From an uncultured Chitinophagaceae bacterium (GTDB lineage Bacteria > Bacteroidota > Bacteroidia > Chitinophagales > Chitinophagaceae), in contig CALESY010000031.1 in the NCBI GenBank assembly GCA_937919945.1, positions 1 through 27,000 on the forward strand: a DNA stretch of 27,000 nucleotides, written 5' to 3'. A program made the translations under genes and the position numbers. The notes beneath the pieces were generated by a model. That model was not told the DNA's origin and did no database searches. It worked only from the letters and a program-made list of their open reading frames with translations. Positions 24,901 to 27,000 of the stretch are shown in pieces. The stretch's first letter is position 1, and every line of letters starts with the position of its first letter.

Positions 24901-25275
24901 ATGATTAGTAAAGAGTTTTTGTCGGTAGCGTATACGGCTATACAAATGAGTTTTGCAACGGCAGTAATATCTGCCAACCACAAGTCAGATTACAGGGTAA
25001 TAGGCAATACAGACTTTTCTATCACTTTCCTTTGCAGGACGGGTTTTCATTGGAGTACTATATCAGAAATCAGGTGGAAAGAGAAAGACAGCGAATTGGT
25101 TGACTATACCATATCCTGCACACTAAACTCTGAAACAATGGTTACAAAACAATTGTTAAAAGAGTATGCGGATAAACATATTGCAGCATTGTCTGTTTTA
25201 ATTGATAGCTACGTACAGCAAACACAGTTGCTTAAGAATAACACCATAACAAAATGCAAGCGGGGTTTTATATAG
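24901..25275 (+). CDS. Hypothetical protein, 124 aa
   Basis: I do not recognise a family. The protein has no signal peptide or clear membrane segment, with three Cys and an alpha/beta appearance; a central TGFHWSTISEIRWKEKDSE stretch and a helical C-terminus (LLKEYADKHIAALSVLIDSY) are its main features. The ATG at 24901 opens the frame directly, and codon use looks coding. The degenerate-receiver gene starts 119 bases after its stop. Confidence 0.6.
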   Translation: MISKEFLSVAYTAIQMSFATAVISANHKSDYRVIGNTDFSITFLCRTGFHWSTISEIRWKEKDSELVDYTISCTLNSETMVTKQLLKEYADKHIAALSVLIDSYVQQTQLLKNNTITKCKRGFI

Positions 25276-25358
25276 CAGTATCATACTACTGTCATATTAA
25301 GTTGTTAAATCTTGCTTTTGGTAAACTTTTAACGCAAACTGGCACAGTTTTTCTTACG

Positions 25359-25370
25359 TATACATGTATA
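25359..25370. promoter_or_regulatory. 12-base perfect palindrome upstream of the pseudo-receiver gene
   Basis: TATACATGTATA reads the same on both strands and lies 24 bases before the ATG at 25395, a natural place for an operator. It may also be chance in AT-rich DNA. Confidence 0.25.
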
Positions 25371-25394
25371 AAGAACTTTCTAAACCGGATACAT

Positions 25395-25790
25395 ATGCGT
25401 TTAAAAGTATTGATGGTAAGCAATCAGAAAGGCTTACCGGTAACAGATGCAGAAATGCTGAAAGACAGAGGGTTTATGGTATATACCTGCACCGATGCCC
25501 TGCTACATGAAATGGTAAATGAGGTGCACCCCGATATTGTATTCATCAATCCTGAAGAACCGGATGCCGGTACTACGAAAGCATACCATAGTATATTGAA
25601 AAATAAGGAATTATCAGATTTACCTGTTATTTATACGGTGTCTGAAGATGATGTGTATTTAGTAACCCCTGCCAGAGTACATGGCAGAAAACATAAGATA
25701 ATATCAGACAACATTATAGATAGTATCAAGGCTTCGCTAGAAGATAGTGTTGTATATCACCTGCCTCATGCCCGTAATCATGCCGCATAG
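25395..25790 (+). CDS. Degenerate receiver-domain (pseudo-response regulator) protein
   Basis: 131 aa from the ATG at 25395; the open frame begins at 25254, but its first 47 residues look non-coding. The fold pattern matches a response-regulator receiver: beta1 LKVLMVSN, helix 1 with TDAEMLKDRG, beta3 DIVFIN, beta4 LPVIYT, and a final helix. However, the phosphorylatable Asp is replaced by Asn52 and the acidic pair after beta1 by Ser9-Asn10, while Thr81 is kept. It therefore should not be phosphorylated normally and may act as a constitutive or ligand-binding partner. There is no output domain and no neighbouring histidine kinase. Confidence 0.65.
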   Translation: MRLKVLMVSNQKGLPVTDAEMLKDRGFMVYTCTDALLHEMVNEVHPDIVFINPEEPDAGTTKAYHSILKNKELSDLPVIYTVSEDDVYLVTPARVHGRKHKIISDNIIDSIKASLEDSVVYHLPHARNHAA

Positions 25791-25799
25791 TTGCAGTAC

Positions 25800-26207
25800 T
25801 TATCCCTTATCCACAGAATACTTGCCTGGTCCTATTATAAACATAGCGATAAATACTACTGCTAACTCTACTGAATGAGAAGCATCCATCAATGTGTCGC
25901 CAGAACCGAGGTGCATAGCAGCTGCAACTACCATTGTAAAGAATAAGAAGAATGCAGTAGGGCGGAAAAACAAGCCAAGTAAAAAGAATAATCCACCAAC
26001 CGTTTCAGTTACTGCAGCCATAAAGCCCCAAACAACAGGCATAAATTTGATGCCAATATGGCTCATAGCACCACCCAACTTTTCCCAACGTTCAGCGCCT
26101 CCTGATAATTTAGGATAGCCATGCATAATCATCATAAAGCCTAAGCCAAGTCTTAGAATCAATAATCCCAGATTATTGTATTTGCCTAGTTTGCTCAGAA
26201 ATGCCAT
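25800..26207 (-). CDS. DoxX family membrane protein
   Basis: 135 aa with four hydrophobic helices. The start LLILRLGLGFMMIMHGYPKL is the standard DoxX signature (R-x-x-x-G-x-x-x-x-HG-x-x-K), followed by VWGFMAAVTETVGGLFFLLGLF and a hydrophobic C-terminal pair. DoxX/YqjF-type proteins are linked to redox and oxidative-stress functions, but no reaction is certain. It converges on the pseudo-receiver gene with nine bases between the stops. A palindromic hairpin lies directly in front of its ATG. Confidence 0.85.
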   Translation of the reverse strand: MAFLSKLGKYNNLGLLILRLGLGFMMIMHGYPKLSGGAERWEKLGGAMSHIGIKFMPVVWGFMAAVTETVGGLFFLLGLFFRPTAFFLFFTMVVAAAMHLGSGDTLMDASHSVELAVVFIAMFIIGPGKYSVDKG

Positions 26208-26212
26208 GTTCT

Positions 26213-26232
26213 TTAGCTTTTGTAAAAGCTAA
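26213..26232 (-). promoter_or_regulatory. Palindrome overlapping the putative DoxX promoter
   Basis: TTAGCTTT and AAAGCTAA form an 8-bp inverted repeat with a 4-base loop, ending five bases before the DoxX ATG. On the minus strand it contains TAGCTTTT, one mismatch from TAnnTTTG, so a bound repressor would mask the -7 box; a translation-blocking hairpin is the alternative. Confidence 0.35.
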
Positions 26233-26350
26233 TTTACTATCATAATCTGATTTATGTATTCTTAGTTGTTGATTAGATATGTTTTGTTTTGTTTGCTTTC
26301 TTTTTCATTGTGTGGTATATCCTTTGTGTTGTACTACAGAAAAAGAATGA

Positions 26351-27000
26351 TGAAAAAGTTATTAGTAGTATTGCTAACGTTACCTGTTACTGTATTTGCA
26401 CAAAGGAGTTACAACAACCTCGACAATTTTACAATTGGGGATAAAGCTACTTATGTAGATGTTGATGAAAGTGGTATACAAGCAGGTAGTGCAGGTACAA
26501 ACATTATCTGGGATTTTTCAAATGCTGGACTGTTGTCAGATACAATGCATATTAGCATCGTATCTCCTTCTTCAACAAAATGGGGTAGTATTTTTACAGG
26601 TGCAGATATTACAGAACGTCATTCAGACGGCAGGTATTATTACTACCAGAAAACGGCTAATAACAATTTTCTGATAGGATTTGCAGATTCCTCACGAAAT
26701 ACTGTTTCTTATTATACAAAAAACAGTGCCATGTTTGCGAACAGGCCAATGAAATATACAGATTCCGCCACCGATGTTTTTGAAGATTCGAGTGCTTTTA
26801 GTGGCACACCTATAACAGGTGGCGGTTTCGCTAAGGTAGTAGCAGATGGTTATGGTACATTAAAACTACCCGGAAATGTTACTTACAATAATGTATTGAG
26901 GCTGAAAATTTATCAGTATCAGGCAGACTCATTTGAAATATCGCCTGGTGTAAAACAAACTTACATAGCTATTACTTCATCTTACTGGTGGTACGATACG
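26351..27000 (+). CDS. Secreted protein, 3' end beyond the window
   Basis: An open frame runs from the ATG at 26351 (or the adjacent in-frame ATG at 26348) to the window end, at least 216 codons without a stop. A signal peptide (MKKLLVVLLTLPVTVFAQ) is followed by an N-terminal region rich in Ser, Thr, Tyr and Asn, with ATYVDVDESGIQAGSAGTN and IIWDFSNAGLL. The style resembles the N-terminal halves of T9SS-sorted surface proteins of this phylum, but the C-terminal sorting domain cannot be seen. I do not recognise a catalytic domain. A TATCCTTTG element about 30 bases upstream is a near match to the -7 box. Confidence 0.8.

Noticed and set aside
25254..25394. Longer start of the pseudo-receiver gene
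   Set aside because: The added residues overlap the upstream gene and do not look like protein; the receiver fold begins exactly at the ATG at 25395.
1..27000. tRNA, rRNA, insertion sequence, phage or CRISPR features
   Set aside because: No cloverleaf-like sequence, transposase, integrase, inverted terminal repeats or regularly spaced repeats were found by reading; a tRNAscan and repeat search would settle this.

Overview
The window looks like chromosomal DNA of a Bacteroidota member, most probably in or near the Chitinophagaceae. Supporting signs are the recurrent TAnnTTTG -7 promoter boxes just upstream of start codons, two proteins with type IX secretion (T9SS) C-terminal sorting domains, a tgt-LptF/G pair, a BtuB/BtuG-type vitamin B12 uptake locus, and an ECF sigma gene followed by an inner-membrane/outer-membrane fusion protein. 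I see no tRNA, rRNA, CRISPR array, insertion sequence or prophage gene.

Layout. 1-2.1 kb: a secreted small beta-rich protein with its own terminator, dusB (tRNA dihydrouridine synthase) and a 121-aa unknown. 2.1-4.3 kb (minus): tgt and an LptF/G permease, nine bases apart. 4.4-6.1 kb: a family 2 glycosyltransferase overlapping rsmG. 6.1-8.4 kb (minus): a secreted subtilase with a T9SS signal. 8.4-9.0 kb: a long intergenic region with a candidate small structured RNA or 16-aa peptide gene and a GTTAACC cluster. 9.0-10.7 kb: yebC, a lipoprotein and a cysteine-rich CWC mini-protein. 10.7-13.3 kb (minus): a DUF3857/transglutaminase/DUF2569 membrane protein. 13.4-14.2 kb: rlmB.

14.2-19.2 kb is a vitamin B12 acquisition operon: promoter, cobalamin riboswitch, a T9SS-sorted two-domain surface protein (DUF4465-like N-terminus), a BtuG-like beta-propeller lipoprotein and a BtuB-like TonB-dependent receptor. 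Together they suggest surface capture, hand-over and outer-membrane import, switched off when cobalamin is plentiful.

19.2-21.4 kb: an ArnT/PMT-like membrane glycosyltransferase (minus) and a small lipoprotein. 21.5-24.0 kb: an ECF sigma factor followed 12 bases later by a 613-aa protein with a short cytosolic segment, one membrane helix, a Thr/Asn/Gln-rich linker of about 300 residues and a C-terminal outer-membrane beta-barrel. This is the layout of a dual-membrane-spanning anti-sigma factor and is the most striking system here. 24-27 kb: a queuosine-precursor transporter (minus), an unknown 124-aa gene, a degenerate receiver-domain protein, a DoxX protein (minus) and the start of a secreted protein that runs off the window.

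The window is compact: all six convergent gene pairs abut or overlap, one by 59 bases. Three RNA-modification enzymes (DusB, RsmG, RlmB), plus Tgt and the queuosine transporter, are scattered through it. Functions are inferred by reading translated sequence; no database search was run.
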